From contig JAEETR010000023.1 of NCBI GenBank assembly GCA_016286595.1, positions 1 through 6,314 on the forward strand: a DNA stretch of 6,314 nucleotides, written 5' to 3'. The notes beneath the pieces are model-generated. The model had not been told where the DNA came from. It made no database searches and saw only the letters and a program-made list of their open reading frames with translations. Position 1 is the first letter of the stretch, and every line of letters begins with the position of its first letter. Source of the stretch: Oscillospiraceae bacterium (GTDB taxonomy: Bacteria; Bacillota; Clostridia; Oscillospirales; Oscillospiraceae). Positions 5,586 to 6,314 of this stretch are shown here, one piece after another. The position numbers and the translations under genes are program-made.

Positions 5586-6314
5586 TTATTTATCAAGCAG
5601 GCAGGCCACGCCCGGAAGGTCCTTGCCCTCGAGGAACTCGAGAGAGGCGCCGCCGCCGGTGGATATGTGGGTGATCTTGTCGGCAAAGCCCAGCTGCTCG
5701 CAGGCCGCGGCGGAATCGCCGCCGCCGACTATGGTGATAGCGTCGCTGTCGGCAAGAGCCTGAGCCACGGCGATGGTGCCTGCGGCCAGGACGGGGTTCT
5801 CAAACACGCCCATGGGGCCGTTCCAGATAACGGTCTTGGCGCTCTTGGCGGCCTCGGCAAAGATCTCGCGGGTCTTTACGCCGATGTCCATGCCCATCTT
5901 GTCGGCGGGGATGGCGTCGGAAGCGACACACTCGGTCTCGATGGGAGCGTCGATGGGATCGGGGAAGCTGGCGGTCACGACGGTGTCCACGGGCAGCAGG
6001 AGCTTGACGCCCTTGGCCTCAGCCTTGGCGAGCATCTCCTTGCAGTAGTCGACCTTGGACTCGTCAAACAGGGACGTGCCGATGCCGTAGCCCTTGGCGG
6101 CCAGGAAGGTATAGGCCATGCCGCCGCCGATGATAAGGGTGTCGACCTTCTCGATGAGGTTGCTGATGACGCCCAGCTTGTCGGAGACCTTAGCGCCGCC
6201 CAGGATGGCGACGAAGGGACGGGCGGGATCGGCCAGGGCCTTGCCCATGATGCCCAGCTCCTTCTCGATGAGCATGCCGGAAACGGCGGGCAGATAGGCG
6301 GCCACGCCGGCGGT
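5586..6314 (-). CDS. pgk: Phosphoglycerate kinase, C-terminal part (N-terminus beyond window edge)
   Basis: The frame is open to the right edge and supplies the last 242 residues of an enzyme that is normally near 400, so roughly 40 percent (the N-terminal, phosphoglycerate-binding part) is missing because of the window, not through damage. The enzyme transfers phosphate from 1,3-bisphosphoglycerate to ADP. The fragment opens with TAGVAAYLPAVSG, an internal PGK motif, so the GTG at 6305 is not a real start. Further signatures are GGAKVSDK (fragment residues 39-46), IIGGGMAYTFL (61-71), WNGPMGVFE (164-172), the nucleotide-binding GGGDS (197-201), and ISTGGGASLEFLEGK (217-231). The TAA stop is at 5588-5586. 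It is the upstream member of the pgk-tpiA-gpmI operon; a gap gene and the promoter probably lie further right, which is expectation from other Firmicutes and not visible here. Confidence 0.98.
   Translation of the reverse strand, partial: TAGVAAYLPAVSGMLIEKELGIMGKALADPARPFVAILGGAKVSDKLGVISNLIEKVDTLIIGGGMAYTFLAAKGYGIGTSLFDESKVDYCKEMLAKAEAKGVKLLLPVDTVVTASFPDPIDAPIETECVASDAIPADKMGMDIGVKTREIFAEAAKSAKTVIWNGPMGVFENPVLAAGTIAVAQALADSDAITIVGGGDSAAACEQLGFADKITHISTGGGASLEFLEGKDLPGVACLLDK

Noticed and set aside
5586..6305. GTG at 6305 as the start of a short gene
   Set aside because: The frame continues upstream to the edge with TAG before VAAYLP, matching the interior of PGK, so the gene is simply cut by the window.
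1..6314. A hidden mobile element, CRISPR array, defence or biosynthetic system
   Set aside because: All sequence is accounted for by housekeeping genes and two lipoproteins. No transposase, phage, repeat array, tRNA or unexplained long gap was seen.

Overview
The window looks like ordinary chromosomal DNA from a GC-rich, low-accessory region of a Firmicute, most likely an anaerobic Clostridia/Oscillospirales-type gut bacterium. This is an inference. It rests on the pgk-tpiA-gpmI glycolytic gene order, strong AGGAGG-type ribosome binding sites, Gram-positive-style lipoproteins (a DUF4349 protein and a PF09826-type beta-propeller protein), and codons ending mostly in G or C mixed with AGA arginine codons. 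No mobile element, CRISPR array, tRNA or rRNA was seen.

Layout, left to right. Positions 1-2280 hold two minus-strand lipoprotein genes that overlap by 8 nt (ATGAGTAA). The upstream one encodes a 360-residue DUF4349 lipoprotein with a coiled coil and a C-terminal membrane helix. The downstream one encodes a large secreted beta-propeller lipoprotein that runs off the left edge. Positions 2281-2455 are a divergent intergenic region with an AT-rich promoter-like core. Positions 2456-3124, on the plus strand, encode a complete TrmO (TsaA/YaeB) tRNA t6A37 N6-methyltransferase. It ends at a strong, probably bidirectional, terminator at 3127-3158 that it shares with the convergent glycolytic operon.

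Positions 3170-6314, all minus strand, are the end of a lower-glycolysis operon transcribed right to left: pgk (C-terminal 242 codons only, cut by the right edge), tpiA (complete, 20 nt after pgk) and gpmI (complete, 95 nt after tpiA). A GC-rich hairpin without a U tract lies between tpiA and gpmI. These enzymes act in the cytoplasm on 1,3-bisphosphoglycerate (to 3-phosphoglycerate, with ATP made), on dihydroxyacetone phosphate/glyceraldehyde-3-phosphate interconversion, and on 3-phosphoglycerate/2-phosphoglycerate interconversion.

I found no convincing new biological system. The items most worth a second look are the translationally coupled lipoprotein pair of unknown function and the U-tract-less hairpin inside the glycolytic operon.
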